A stretch of DNA of 64,000 bases from Arsenicicoccus dermatophilus (GCF_022568795.1 NZ_JAKZHU010000001.1:2480001-2544000), one strand, 5' to 3'. Positions 38,966 through 48,187 are shown, counted from the first letter of the stretch. Numbers and translations: made by a program. The notes: generated by a model from the sequence alone, not told the origin.

Positions 38966-39011
38966 TGGCTGTCGCCCGGCCAGGCGCACCGGCCCAGGCG
39001 CCGGGGGCCGC

Positions 39012-39875
39012 TCAGGTGTCTGGCTCGAGCGCGGCCCAGGGTGCCTTCTCCGGGGCGTGCGCCTGCCCCTCGGGGCAGTGGGCCCGGACGTCGCACCACC
39101 CGCACAGCGGCGACACCTGCGGCGGGAACAGCGGCGACTCCACCCCGCGCTCGGCGAAGTCCGCGTCCACCCGCCGCAGGTCCGCGGCGATCGACTCGGC
39201 CTCGGCGACCTTGCGCTCCAGGGACTGCGGCGTATGCCGGTGGCGGACCACGGTGCCGCTCGGGACGTGGTGGAGCTCGACGTCGACGCAGGGGCGGCGG
39301 AACATCGCGCCGACGGCGACGGCATACAGCGCCATCGGCAGCGAGGTGCGCAGCTCCTCCTCGGTGGAGGGTCGCCGGGAGGTCTTGTAGTCCACCACGA
39401 CGAGGGCGCGGCCACCGTCCTCGGTGGGTCGGTCGTCGAGCCGGTCGACGCGGCCCTGGACGGCCATGGTGGCGGTGCGCATCGACACCGTGCGCTCGAT
39501 GCCGATGGGTCGGTGGTGCGGCGACAGCCCCCGCAGGTAGTCCACGACGTGCTGCTGGGAGCGCTCCAGCCAGCGCCGGGACATGGCGGCGTCGCGGAAG
39601 CCGATGTCCACCCAGGAGGTGCGCACCAGGTCCGCGGCGCGCGCCGCGGACCACTCGCCCACGGGCACCTCCCACCAGTCGCGCAGCGCGTTGTGCACGG
39701 CGATGCCGAGGGAGGTGTGGGCGCGCTGCGGCGCGGCGGCGGGCCTGGGGCGGTGGAGGTACTGCAGGCGGTAGCGCCGCGGGCAGTCCACGAAGGCGAG
39801 CAGGCGGGAGGGGCTGGCGGCATACAACCGCTGGGGCATCCCGTCGAACATCCCCTGACCGCTGTGCTCGCTCAT
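39012..39875 (-). CDS. RecB-family PD-(D/E)XK exonuclease with iron-sulfur cysteines
   Basis: 287 residues. SPSRLLAFVDCPRRYRLQYL at the N-terminus supplies the first cluster cysteine; the nuclease core follows (LGIAVHNAL, GRVDRLDDRP, VVVDYKTSR), and CGWCDVRAHC supplies three cysteines near the C-terminus. This is a stand-alone Cas4/AddB-like nuclease domain, common in Actinobacteria. A DNA-repair role is likely; no Cas genes are near. TAGGGT ends six bases before ATG 39875, so the mRNA is probably leaderless. Confidence 0.9.
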   Translation of the reverse strand: MSEHSGQGMFDGMPQRLYAASPSRLLAFVDCPRRYRLQYLHRPRPAAAPQRAHTSLGIAVHNALRDWWEVPVGEWSAARAADLVRTSWVDIGFRDAAMSRRWLERSQQHVVDYLRGLSPHHRPIGIERTVSMRTATMAVQGRVDRLDDRPTEDGGRALVVVDYKTSRRPSTEEELRTSLPMALYAVAVGAMFRRPCVDVELHHVPSGTVVRHRHTPQSLERKVAEAESIAADLRRVDADFAERGVESPLFPPQVSPLCGWCDVRAHCPEGQAHAPEKAPWAALEPDT

Positions 39876-39881
39876 GCGCCG

Positions 39882-39887
39882 ACCCTA
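39882..39887 (-). promoter_or_regulatory. -10 element of leaderless RecB-like gene
   Basis: TAGGGT in transcript sense, six bases before ATG 39875. Confidence 0.55.
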
Positions 39888-39982
39888 GACGGCGGCGCGC
39901 GTCACGCACAGCGCCGGACCCCGCCTGTGGACACCGGGGTCCGCGCCGCGGCGGCCTGTGGACGGGTGCGTCCAGGATCGCG

Positions 39983-40831
39983 TCACGGCCGCAGCAGGGG
40001 CGTGCCGGTCGCCTGCTCCTCGATCCGGGCGAGCACGTCCGGGCTGGTGGTGTGCTCGCCGAGCCGGTTGAGCTTGCCGTCGCCGTGGTAGTCGCTGGAC
40101 CCGGTCCGGACGATCCCGAGCGCGCGGGTGAGCTCGGCCGCGTGGGCCCGCTGCCGCTCGTCGTGGTCGCGGTGGTCGACCTCCAGGCCCGCGAGCCCCG
40201 CCTCGGCCATCGCCTCGACGACGGCGTCCTCGACGACGCGTCCCCGCCTGGCGGCGAAGGGGTGCGCCATCACCGGCACTCCCCCGGCCGCCCGCACCAG
40301 GCGCACCGCGTCGACCGGGTCCGGCGCGTAGTAGCTGACGTAGTACGGCGATCCGTCGTGCAGGTAGTCCCGGAAGATCGCGCCTCGGTCGCGCCGGATC
40401 CCCAGGGCGACCATGGCGTCGGCGATGTGCGGCCGGCCGATGGTGGCGTCGTCGCGTGTCTGCGCCAGCACGGCGTCGTAGGTCAGCTCCGGGAAGTCCA
40501 CGGCCAGCCGCTCGACGATCCGCCGCGCCCGGGACTGCCGCGACTCCCGCGCCCGCTCCAGCTCGGCGAGCAGCGCGGCGTCGGCCGGGTCGTGCAGATA
40601 GCTGAGCAGGTGGATGCTGATCCCCCGGTGCGAGCAGGACATCTCCATGCCCCGCACCAGCGCCACCCCGGTCTCCTCGACCGCGGCCGCCGCCTCGTCC
40701 CACCCGCTCGTCGTGTCGTGGTCGGTGAGGGCGACGACGTCCAGCCCGGCCGCGCGCGCCGAGCGCACCACGTCGGCGGGATGCTGGGTGCCGTCGCTCG
40801 CGGCCGAGTGGGTGTGCAGGTCGATGCGCAT
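39983..40831 (-). CDS. PHP-domain phosphoesterase (YciV/RNase AM-like)
   Basis: 282 residues. The PHP metal motifs are present: HTHSAASDG near residue 6, LTDHDTTSGW near 35, GMEMSCSH near 61, HPFAARRG near 190 and SSDYHGDGK near 245. This set fits the 3',5'-nucleoside bisphosphate phosphatase/RNase AM (YciV/TrpH) branch, cytosolic, with three metals. TAGGGT ends six bases before the ATG, so it is probably leaderless. It is separated from the RecB-like gene by about 107 bases and reads the same way. Confidence 0.9.
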   Translation of the reverse strand: MRIDLHTHSAASDGTQHPADVVRSARAAGLDVVALTDHDTTSGWDEAAAAVEETGVALVRGMEMSCSHRGISIHLLSYLHDPADAALLAELERARESRQSRARRIVERLAVDFPELTYDAVLAQTRDDATIGRPHIADAMVALGIRRDRGAIFRDYLHDGSPYYVSYYAPDPVDAVRLVRAAGGVPVMAHPFAARRGRVVEDAVVEAMAEAGLAGLEVDHRDHDERQRAHAAELTRALGIVRTGSSDYHGDGKLNRLGEHTTSPDVLARIEEQATGTPLLRP

Positions 40832-40837
40832 GGGCTC

Positions 40838-40843
40838 ACCCTA
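40838..40843 (-). promoter_or_regulatory. -10 element of leaderless PHP gene
   Basis: TAGGGT in transcript sense, six bases before ATG 40831. Confidence 0.55.
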
Positions 40844-40941
40844 GGCAGCGCGCTCCGGGGCGGCGATGCGGGCGTATGCCGCCGCCTGCGGCGCGATATA
40901 CGCCGCCGATCCGCCTGGGCCGCACCGATGCCGGGCGCCCA

Positions 40942-40970
40942 GGCAACCTTTGCCGGGGTCGGCCCGTAGA
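40942..40970 (+). promoter_or_regulatory. Candidate ECF autoregulatory promoter
   Basis: GGCAACC (40942-40948), a 16-base spacer and CGTAGA (40965-40970), about 30 bases before the sigma gene start. An AAC-containing -35 and CGT-containing -10 are typical of ECF sigma targets. Confidence 0.55.
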
Positions 40971-40998
40971 GACAGGTGACCCGACGGAAGGAGGCGAG

Positions 40999-41544
40999 AT
41001 GCTCCGCAGCAGGCGCGAGCGCGACCAGGCGTTCACGAGGTTCGTGCAGGAGGCCACCCCCTCGCTCACCCGCACGGCCTGGCTCCTCACCGGATCCCGG
41101 GACGACGCGGTGGACCTCGTGCAGGCGGCGTTCGTCAAGACCTATGCCTCCTGGAGCCGGGTGCGCGACGACGACGCGCTCGCCTACACCCGCCGGGTAC
41201 TCGCCAACGAGCACGTGGATCGGTGGCGCCGACGCCACGGCGAGGTCGCGGTGGCCGAGGTGCACGACCGGCCCGGGCGCGGCGACACCACCGTCGACGA
41301 CCGCGACGAGGTCGTGCGGCTCCTCGCCACCCTGCCCGCCCAGCAGCGCACCGTCGTGGTGCTGCGCTACTACAACGACCTGTCCGAGGCAGCCGTCGCC
41401 GAGCACCTGGGCATCTCGGTCGGCAGCGTGAAGTCGGCCGCCTCCCGGGGTCTGGCCGCGCTGCGGACCGCCTACGCGGACAACGCATCCCACCCGCCCC
41501 TCGTCGCCAGTCCTTCCTCGACACCCGCAGGAGGTGTGTCATGA
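40999..41544 (+). CDS. SigE-family ECF RNA polymerase sigma factor
   Basis: 181 residues. Region 2 has LTRTAWLLTGSRDDAVDLVQAAFVKTY, the hallmark of the group annotated as SigE-family (distinct from mycobacterial SigE). Region 4 has LPAQQRTVVVLRYYNDLSEAAVAEHLGIS and VGSVKSAASRGL, a helix-turn-helix for the -35. AAGGAGG lies four bases before the ATG. The stop overlaps the start of the next gene (ATGA), a single-pass membrane protein that is probably its regulator. A likely self-promoter lies at 40942. Confidence 0.92.
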   Translation: MLRSRRERDQAFTRFVQEATPSLTRTAWLLTGSRDDAVDLVQAAFVKTYASWSRVRDDDALAYTRRVLANEHVDRWRRRHGEVAVAEVHDRPGRGDTTVDDRDEVVRLLATLPAQQRTVVVLRYYNDLSEAAVAEHLGISVGSVKSAASRGLAALRTAYADNASHPPLVASPSSTPAGGVS

Positions 41545-42668
41545 CCGATTTCGAGCAGCTCCTCCGGCAGGACCTGGACCGGTCCGCCGAGGCCCATCCC
41601 GTCGCCCTGTCCTCCGCCGACGTCCTCGCCGCCGGGCAGGCGCACGTGCGCCGGCGCACCACGCGACGGGCCGCGGCCGGGCTCTGCCTGGCCCTCGCCG
41701 TGGGTGGCGGCGGCGTCGGCCTGAGCCGGATGCCGGACCGCGCGCCCCTGGTGGCCGCCTTCCCCACCCCGCTGCGCACCGGCGTCGGCACCGCCACGCT
41801 CCAGCTCGCCGGCATCGTCGAGGGTCGCGCCTACCAGGGGTGGCAGGTCGAGGTGGACCGCGCGGCCGTCGACGCCGCCGCACCCGCCCCCACAGGCGTC
41901 GGGACCCTGCGCTTCGCCGCGGTCGACGAGCAGGGTCGCGCGCTCGTCCAGGTGGCCGGCGACGTGCACGGGGTGGAGCACTCCGGCGCCGTCGTCGTCC
42001 GCGGCGCCGGAGCGGCCAGGAGTCACCTGCTCGGAGTGGTCGCCGCCCCCGCCGTCACCTTCCTGAGACTGGTGACCGACCAGCCGGAGACCGCCGGGAG
42101 CACCCAGGGCGTGCAGCAGCAGGTCTCGGGCACCGACCTGACGGCCTTCGTCGACCGCTCGGACAGCTCCGACGCCGACCTCGCCCGGACCCGCGTCCGG
42201 GGCCTGCTCTGGGGGACGCCCGACGGGCAGGTGCGCGCGAGCGACGGGACGCGCCGGCTGCCGGTCCACTCGGTGGCGCTGACCACCGACGACGGTCCGA
42301 CCACGGTCTACGTCAGCGACGACCTGCACCTCCTGGGCGCCCACGGCCGGCTCGGGGACTACGCGGTGGACACGAGGGGCAGGACGCACCCGCCCGTGGT
42401 CGGCGGCACCACCCAGGTGAGCCCGCAGGCCCGGGGCATGACCGTGGGGCTGCTTCCCGCGGGCGCCCACGACATCCGGCTGGACCACCCCCTGCCCCGG
42501 CCGACGCAGATCCCCGTGACGACCCGGACCCTGCCCGACGGCCGGGTGGTCTGGGCCTCGGCGGGCCCGGTGCCCGAGCAGCTGACCTCCGGGGCGGGCG
42601 AGCTCTCCTCGCAGGTGACCTGGACCGATGCCCAGGGGATGCGGCACACCTTCGACCCGGCTCGGTGA
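41541..42668 (+). CDS. Single-pass membrane protein coupled to the ECF sigma factor (putative anti-sigma)
   Basis: 375 residues. The first about 40 residues are cytosolic (FEQLLRQDLDRSAEAHPV), one membrane segment follows (about 42-62, GLCLALAVGGGGVGL), and about 310 residues are outside, without cysteines or a recognised domain. Four-base overlap with the sigma gene and GGAGG before the start imply equal production. This topology suits an anti-sigma factor, but the N-terminus has no zinc anti-sigma HxxxCxxC motif, so the role is inference. The nearby GC-rich tandem 14-bp repeats (about 42660-42695) lie just past the stop. Confidence 0.65.
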   Translation: MTDFEQLLRQDLDRSAEAHPVALSSADVLAAGQAHVRRRTTRRAAAGLCLALAVGGGGVGLSRMPDRAPLVAAFPTPLRTGVGTATLQLAGIVEGRAYQGWQVEVDRAAVDAAAPAPTGVGTLRFAAVDEQGRALVQVAGDVHGVEHSGAVVVRGAGAARSHLLGVVAAPAVTFLRLVTDQPETAGSTQGVQQQVSGTDLTAFVDRSDSSDADLARTRVRGLLWGTPDGQVRASDGTRRLPVHSVALTTDDGPTTVYVSDDLHLLGAHGRLGDYAVDTRGRTHPPVVGGTTQVSPQARGMTVGLLPAGAHDIRLDHPLPRPTQIPVTTRTLPDGRVVWASAGPVPEQLTSGAGELSSQVTWTDAQGMRHTFDPAR

Positions 42669-42720
42669 CCCGGGCTCGGTGACCCGGGCTCGGGGCCCGG
42701 CAGGGCGAGGCGGGGCGGCT

Positions 42721-42750
42721 GTGTGCCGCCGGCCCCTGCCGCCGGCACAC
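42721..42750. terminator. Bidirectional hairpin terminator
   Basis: A 12-bp stem with one mismatch (42721-42732 with 42739-42750) between convergent genes. Confidence 0.65.
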
Positions 42751-42762
42751 GGCGCAAGATCC

Positions 42763-43818
42763 TCAGCGGCGCGGCAGCAGCACGGTGCAGTCCAGGTCGA
42801 GGACCACGAACGGCAGGTAGCGGCCGTCCTCGCCCTTCAGCGGGAAGTCCGCGCAGGGATGGTCCTTGGCCGCGACGGTGCGGACCCGCAGGGCGCCCAC
42901 GTCCTTGCGGCCGGGCAGCTCGATCCGCTCCAGGACCTCGGTCCAGGCATAGATCGTGTCGCCCGCGAAGGTCGGGTTGGCGTGGGTGCCGCCGTTGAGG
43001 GCGGCGACGGACTGGGCGTTGCCGAGCCCGTTGAAGCTCAGCGCCCGCGCCAGCGAGATCACGTGCCCGCCGTAGATCAGCCGCCGCCCGGCCGTGGACC
43101 GCGCCTGCGCGTGCTGGTCGAAGTGCACCCTCGCGGTGTTCTGGTAGAGCCGGGTCGCCAGCATGTGGTCGGACTCCTCGATGGTGACCCCGTCGACGTG
43201 GTCGATGCGCTCCCCGACCTCGTAGTCGTCCCACAGGTGCTCGGAGCCGGCCACCGCGGTGTCGTAGCCGCCGACGACGCGCCACGGCGCCACCAGGTCC
43301 TCGGCCGGGACGGCGCCGGGCAGCTCGGGGATCGTCGCCTCGCCGAGCGCGTCCGGGGAGACGGGCTCGCGGCGCCGGACCATCACCCAGCGCACGTAGT
43401 CCAGGACCGTCTCGTCGTGCTGGTTGCGCCCCACCGTGCGGACGTAGACGTTGCCGGTGGTGCCGTTGGAGTTGGGCTTGAGGCCGATCACCGTGGAGGT
43501 CGCGGTGAGGGTGTCGCCGACGTAGACGGGCACCCCCCACACGCCCCCGGCATAGCCGAGGTTGGCGACGGCGTTGAGCGAGATCTCCGGCACCGACTTG
43601 CCGAAGACCACGTGGAAGACCAGCAGCGAGTCCACGGGCATCCGCTCCAGGCCCAGGCCCTTGGCGAAGGTCTCCCCGGACGTCATCGCGAACCGCGAGC
43701 CGTAGAGCCCGCCGTACAGCGCCAGGTCGCCCTCGGTCAGCGTGCGGGGCGTCGCGTGGACGATCTCCTGCCCGATGGCGAAGTCCTCGAAGAAGTTGCC
43801 GGCAAAGGTCTTGGACAT
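42763..43818 (-). CDS. MaoC-family dehydratase (mesaconyl/methylmalyl-CoA type)
   Basis: 351 residues with two hot-dog-fold halves. The N-terminal half opens with NFFEDFAIGQEI.HATPRTLTEGD and the second half contains IEESDHMLATRLYQNTARVHFD, near the place where the MaoC Asp/His dyad lies; YGGHVISLARALSFNGLGN follows. These blocks resemble bacterial 2-methylfumaryl (mesaconyl)-CoA hydratases that act on beta-methylmalyl-CoA. Relation to the ethylmalonyl-CoA pathway or to a related C5 acid route is inference. Start ATG 43818 with GAGGTG upstream. Monocistronic here. Confidence 0.82.
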   Translation of the reverse strand: MSKTFAGNFFEDFAIGQEIVHATPRTLTEGDLALYGGLYGSRFAMTSGETFAKGLGLERMPVDSLLVFHVVFGKSVPEISLNAVANLGYAGGVWGVPVYVGDTLTATSTVIGLKPNSNGTTGNVYVRTVGRNQHDETVLDYVRWVMVRRREPVSPDALGEATIPELPGAVPAEDLVAPWRVVGGYDTAVAGSEHLWDDYEVGERIDHVDGVTIEESDHMLATRLYQNTARVHFDQHAQARSTAGRRLIYGGHVISLARALSFNGLGNAQSVAALNGGTHANPTFAGDTIYAWTEVLERIELPGRKDVGALRVRTVAAKDHPCADFPLKGEDGRYLPFVVLDLDCTVLLPRR

Positions 43819-43959
43819 GGGTGCACCTCGTCGTGTCGGTCTCGGCTCGCCGCCCATGCTGCCGCAGCCCGCGAGCGACCGGCACCCCGTCCTGGCGTGC
43901 CCTTGCTCACGTCGGCGGTCGTATGCCGGAAGGGTCCTCGCCCGCGCTCCCGGCCGCCG

Positions 43960-45537
43960 TCAGACCTGCTCCCGGCGGCCCTGCTCCCGCGGCGGGTCGG
44001 TCACGGTGGGCAGGGCACCCGTCGTGGCCTCCTCGGCCCGCGCCGTGGTCGCCCGCGCCTCCGGACTGTCGTTGTGCACCGCCTTGTCCGCGGTCGAGCC
44101 CTCGCCGCGAGGCGCCGCGTGCCGCAGGTTCGTGGCGCGGGGCCGGGACAGGTAGGTCCCGAGGGAGGCTCCCGCCGCGAGCGCCATACCCACGCCTGCC
44201 GCCGTGATCAGGGTGAGCGGTCCGCCCCCGAAGCTCTCGGTGCGTCCGACCTGGACCATGATCTCCAGGATCCCGCGGTAGACCATGGTCCCGGGCATGA
44301 GGGGCACGAGGGCGGCGGTGATCAGGGCCAGGGAGGGCACCTGCAGCCGTCGGCCGACAGGCATGGCGAGCAGCGACGGGAGGAAGGCACCGAGGGCGCT
44401 GGCGGAGACGGGTCCGAGCCCGGCCGCGGTGCCGAGCAGGTGGCCCACCCAGCCGAGCACGCCCGCCACCGCGCACAGGACGACGGTGCGCGGCCCGGCA
44501 TAGGTGCTGATCGCGAAGAACGCGGAGATGAGCAGGGCGCCCAGCAGCTGCTGCGGCAGGCTGCCCACCGCGGGCGCCTCCCCGGAGAGCACCACGGGGA
44601 CGCCGAGCCGCCAGGCGAGCTGCAGCGAGGCGAGGATCCCGACGACGATGCCGAGGGTCATCACGACGACCTCGTAGGTGCGGGCGCCCGCGGTGATGTA
44701 GTAGCCGTCGATGGCGTCCTGGGCGGCACCGACGACGGACAGCCCGGACAGCATCACCACGATGCCGCCGGTGACGATCAGCTCGGGACGGACGCCGCCC
44801 AGACCGGGCAGGTGCGCGTGATGGATCAGCGCGATGATCCCCGCGGCGGCCAGGGTGGGGATGGACGCGCCGAGCGCCTGCATGAAGAACGGCGGCACCT
44901 GGCGGCGCGACAGCCGGCCGATGAGCAGGTCGATCAGCCCGGAGGTGACGAAGGCGACCACGGTGATGATGACGGTGGCGTTGAGCAGCACGCACACGCC
45001 GGCGGCGATCCCGGCGTTGGCGACGGTGATCACCCAGCGGCGGTAGGGGTGCGGTGCGCGCACGACCGCGGCGAAGACGTCGTAGGCCTCGTCCACGTCC
45101 AGCCCGCCCTCGATCCTGTTGACCAGGCCCTGGACGCGCTGGAGGCGGGTGTAGTCGATGGAGCGGGCCCGCACGACGCGGAAGGTCGTCAGCGGCTCCC
45201 GGTCGTGGCCCCGGTAGTACGACACCTGGATGGAGGTGTAGGTGACGTCGACGTGAACGGCCTTGAGGTCGTAGGCCTTGGTGATCCGCAGCAGCGTCAC
45301 GGTGACGTCGTTGGCGGAGGCCCCGTGGCTGAGCATCATCTCCGCGACCCGCATGGCCAGGTCGACGACCTTGCGCGCGACCGCCGGGTCGACCTCGTCC
45401 GGGTGCAGCTGGAGCACCCCGGTCCCGTCGCTGGGACGCAGGGCCCGCATCGCATGGGCGTAGGCCGTGCGGCGCAGGGCGCCCGCAGCCGTGGCCCGAG
45501 GTCGAGGGGCCCGGCCCCCCGTGGTACGAGTCGTCAC
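43960..45537 (-). CDS. Threonine/serine exporter ThrE-family membrane protein
   Basis: About 525 residues. The N-terminal about 170 residues form the cytosolic ThrE domain (LHPDEVDPAVARKVVDLAMRVAEMMLSHGAS; IDYTRLQRVQGLV), followed by about ten membrane segments between 175 and 470, including MPGTMVYRGILEIM, and a hydrophilic C-terminal tail. Corynebacterium ThrE exports Thr and Ser; this is the fused form (DUF1212 + DUF3815). GTG 45537 is preferred; an in-frame GTG at 45591 is possible. Divergent from the aminopeptidase gene across about 80 bases. Confidence 0.85.
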   Translation of the reverse strand: MTTRTTGGRAPRPRATAAGALRRTAYAHAMRALRPSDGTGVLQLHPDEVDPAVARKVVDLAMRVAEMMLSHGASANDVTVTLLRITKAYDLKAVHVDVTYTSIQVSYYRGHDREPLTTFRVVRARSIDYTRLQRVQGLVNRIEGGLDVDEAYDVFAAVVRAPHPYRRWVITVANAGIAAGVCVLLNATVIITVVAFVTSGLIDLLIGRLSRRQVPPFFMQALGASIPTLAAAGIIALIHHAHLPGLGGVRPELIVTGGIVVMLSGLSVVGAAQDAIDGYYITAGARTYEVVVMTLGIVVGILASLQLAWRLGVPVVLSGEAPAVGSLPQQLLGALLISAFFAISTYAGPRTVVLCAVAGVLGWVGHLLGTAAGLGPVSASALGAFLPSLLAMPVGRRLQVPSLALITAALVPLMPGTMVYRGILEIMVQVGRTESFGGGPLTLITAAGVGMALAAGASLGTYLSRPRATNLRHAAPRGEGSTADKAVHNDSPEARATTARAEEATTGALPTVTDPPREQGRREQV

Positions 45538-45620
45538 AGCGAGTAGCCTTCCGGTCGGAGGGGCATCTGCGCAAGCGACCGGCCGGGGCACGATCGACGC
45601 ACCGTGGCACGATGGCCGGT

Positions 45621-47120
45621 ATGACGAGCGAAGAGCAGCCGAAGGCCGAGCACCGCAGCCGCCCCACCAGCGCCGAGTTCCGCGAGTTCGTCGCCTCGGG
45701 ATGGGCCCCCCGGGCGTCCGAGCCCACCCCGCGGGCCGAGGTCGCCGACGTCACCGAGCCGCGCCGCGCCGCCGTGAGCGAGCGGTTCGCCGGGGAGCGG
45801 CTCGTCATCCCCGCCGGCGGTCTGAAGGTCCGCTCCAACGACTGCGACTACGTGTTCCGCCCGCACACGGCCTTTGCCTGGCTGACCGGCCTCGGCGCCG
45901 ACCGCGAGCCGGATGCCGTCCTGGTGCTCGACCCGGTCGAGGGCGGCGGTCACGAGGCCACGCTGTTCTTCCGGCCGTTGGCCCCGCGCGACTCCGAGGA
46001 GTTCTTCGCCGACAGCCGGTACGGCGAGTTCTGGGTGGGCGCCCGGCCGACCGTCGCCGACGTCGAGTCCGAGCTGGGCATCCGGGCCCGCCACATCGAC
46101 GAGATGAAGGACGTGCTCGCCAAGGACGCGGGCACCGTGCAGCTGCGGGTCCTGCGCGAGGCCGACGCGGCCGTCAGCGCGCTCGTCGACCAGGTGCGGC
46201 AGGAGGCCGGGGTCACCGAGTCCCAGGAGCAGCTCGACGCCGAGCTCGCCCGCGACCTGTCCACGCGCCGGATGGTCAAGGACGCGTGGGAGGTCGGTGA
46301 GATGCGCAAGGCCGTCGCCGCCACCCACAAGGGCTTCGAGGGGGTCATCGCCGACCTGCCCGAGGCGGTCCGCCGGGGCCGCGGGGAGCGCTGGGTCGAG
46401 GGGATGTTCGGGCTCTACGCCCGCCACGAGGGCAACGGCGTGGGCTACGACTCGATCTGCGCCAGCGGCGACCACGCCAACACCCTCCACTGGATCAAGA
46501 ACACCGGCGACGTGCGCGAGGGCGACCTGATCCTCGTCGACGCGGGAGTCGAGGTCGACTCGTTGTTCACCGCCGACGTGACCCGCACCCTGCCGGTGTC
46601 GGGCCGGTTCAGCGAGCCGCAGCGCCGGGTCTACCAGGCCGTGCTGGACGCCCAGGAGGCCGGTCTCGCCGCGGTGCGTCCCGGCGCGAAGTTCTCCGAC
46701 GTGCACGCCGCCGCGATCCGGGTCATCGCCGAGCGGCTCCACGAGTGGGGCCTGCTGCCCGAGGGCGTCGACGTCGAGCAGACCCTCGACCCCGAGCACG
46801 GCCAGTACCACCGTCGTTGGATGGTCCACGGCACCTCCCACCACCTCGGCATGGACGTCCACGACTGCCAGCAGGCGCTGCGCGAGGACTACATGGACGC
46901 CGAGCTCGTCCCCGGGATGATCTTGACGGTCGAACCTGGGCTCTACTTCAAGGCCGACGACGAGCTGGTGCCCGACGAGCTGCGCGGCATCGGCGTGCGC
47001 ATCGAGGACGACGTGCTGGTGACCGAGGACGGCTGCGACAACCTCTCCGCCGCGATGCCCCGCACGATCGAGGACGTCGAGCGGTGGATCGCGCAGGTGC
47101 AGGAGCGCGGCCGCCCCTGA
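45621..47120 (+). CDS. Xaa-Pro aminopeptidase (aminopeptidase P, M24B)
   Basis: About 499 residues. N-terminal creatinase-like domain (FRPHTAFAWLTGL; VLDPVEGGG) then the pita-bread catalytic domain with the five metal ligands: D in LVDAGVEVDS, D in FTADVTRTLPVSG, H in GTSHHLGMDVHD, E in LTVEPGLYF and E in IGVRIEDDVLVT. It removes the residue before proline. Of two nearby ATGs (45612 and 45621), the second follows a CACGAT hexamer by exactly seven bases, favouring a leaderless start; there is no ribosome site. Terminator hairpin at 47152. Confidence 0.93.
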   Translation: MTSEEQPKAEHRSRPTSAEFREFVASGWAPRASEPTPRAEVADVTEPRRAAVSERFAGERLVIPAGGLKVRSNDCDYVFRPHTAFAWLTGLGADREPDAVLVLDPVEGGGHEATLFFRPLAPRDSEEFFADSRYGEFWVGARPTVADVESELGIRARHIDEMKDVLAKDAGTVQLRVLREADAAVSALVDQVRQEAGVTESQEQLDAELARDLSTRRMVKDAWEVGEMRKAVAATHKGFEGVIADLPEAVRRGRGERWVEGMFGLYARHEGNGVGYDSICASGDHANTLHWIKNTGDVREGDLILVDAGVEVDSLFTADVTRTLPVSGRFSEPQRRVYQAVLDAQEAGLAAVRPGAKFSDVHAAAIRVIAERLHEWGLLPEGVDVEQTLDPEHGQYHRRWMVHGTSHHLGMDVHDCQQALREDYMDAELVPGMILTVEPGLYFKADDELVPDELRGIGVRIEDDVLVTEDGCDNLSAAMPRTIEDVERWIAQVQERGRP

Positions 47121-47151
47121 GCCCGACCAGGCCGCGGGCCTGACGACCGCC

Positions 47152-47186
47152 GTGGAGCCGCGCCCCGTCCGGGAGCGCGGCTCCAC
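47152..47186 (+). terminator. Hairpin terminator after aminopeptidase P
   Basis: A perfect 12-bp stem (47152-47163 with 47175-47186), 11-base loop, 32 bases after the stop. Part of the right arm (GCGCGGCTC) recurs at about 47211. Confidence 0.75.
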
Positions 47187-47581
47187 ACGTCTGTCCTGCA
47201 GGCTCCGGAAGCGCGGCTCACCCGGGCGTGCGACCAGGTATGCAGGCGGCCGGCCCGCGGGTCGCCAGCACCACCAGCCCGGCGGCGCCGAGCAGGCACA
47301 GCACGCCCGCCACACCCCAGCGACAGCACATCAGATCTGCACCGCGACTGACGAGGATCGAGCTGCTCCCCCTACGTCTGCGAACGTGCGGGAACCCATG
47401 CGGCCCCTCTGCGAGCCGGCGAGCGTTCGGCAGCGAAAGTGCAGTCACAACAGTGACATGGCGTGACTCCAGGCAGGTGAGGTGCCCCTGGTGGCCACGA
47501 GGTATGACGGGCTCCATCTCGGCCCCGGACCCCGGACCCCGGCCGACGGCTGGTCGGCGGGGCCCGGCGTCTCGGTGCGGA
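47187..47581. other. Gap with at most one short membrane-like frame
   Basis: About 395 bases between the terminator and the sortase stop. The only candidate is a minus-strand frame at 47218-47331 (37 codons, starting MCCRWGVAGVLCLLGAAGLV), which would encode a single membrane segment but has no good ribosome site. I see no tRNA, inverted repeat or longer gene. Confidence 0.35.
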
Positions 47582-48187
47582 TCAGGCCGGCGTCAGCCGC
47601 ACGATGTCGTTGAGCACGTTGCTCGTGGTCGTGCAGGTGATGAGCGCCAGCGAGCGCGTGCCGGTGCGTGCGGTGACCCACGTCGGCAGGTCGTACTTGT
47701 CCGCCTTGGGCAGCACCTCGGCGACCTTCCAGGTGCGGCCGCCCACGGTGACCTGGTCACCGGGGTGCAGCTGGGCGATGCGCTCCAGGGCACCGACGCT
47801 CTTCTGGCTGCGCGTCGAGTGCCCCACGATCACCGAGGTCCCCTGCGCCGCCTCGAGATCCATGCCACCGGTCCACAGGCAGGTGGCCCGGACGTCGGCA
47901 GGCGGCTCGACGACGCCCTTCTCCGTCCCGCAGGACAGGACGGGGGCGTCGACCCCCAGCGAGGGTATGGCGAGCCGGCCGTTGCCGGCCGCGGCCTTCT
48001 GGGCGGCCGCCGCGGGCGAGGCGGCCGAGGTCGCCCAGCGCGGCAGGCTCGAGGGCCCCGACGTGGGCGTGGCCGAGGTGGTCGTCGCTCCGGCCCCGGC
48101 CCCCGGGCCCGAGCCGGAGCACGCGGTGAGGGCTGCGGCCAGGACCGCGGCGCCGGCGAGGGACCGCAGGGTGCGCGTGGTCCTCAT
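47582..48187 (-). CDS. Class F sortase-like lipoprotein
   Basis: 201 residues. A lipoprotein signal with lipobox LTAC near residue 23, a Ser/Thr/Ala/Pro-rich spacer, then a sortase core with catalytic His in VGHSTRSQK and Cys in LALITCTT, and an arginine in the closing strand. Class F sortases are common in Actinobacteria and their substrates are poorly known. It starts at ATG 48187, overlapping the upstream stop by four bases, so it is translated together with the Thr/Pro-rich secreted protein, suggesting that the pair acts jointly. Secretion with a lipid anchor is unusual for sortases, which mostly use a membrane helix. Confidence 0.82.
   Translation of the reverse strand: MRTTRTLRSLAGAAVLAAALTACSGSGPGAGAGATTTSATPTSGPSSLPRWATSAASPAAAAQKAAAGNGRLAIPSLGVDAPVLSCGTEKGVVEPPADVRATCLWTGGMDLEAAQGTSVIVGHSTRSQKSVGALERIAQLHPGDQVTVGGRTWKVAEVLPKADKYDLPTWVTARTGTRSLALITCTTTSNVLNDIVRLTPA

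Noticed and set aside
39012-39875. Cas4 / CRISPR locus
   Set aside because: The nuclease resembles Cas4, but there are no repeat-spacer arrays or cas genes anywhere in the window.
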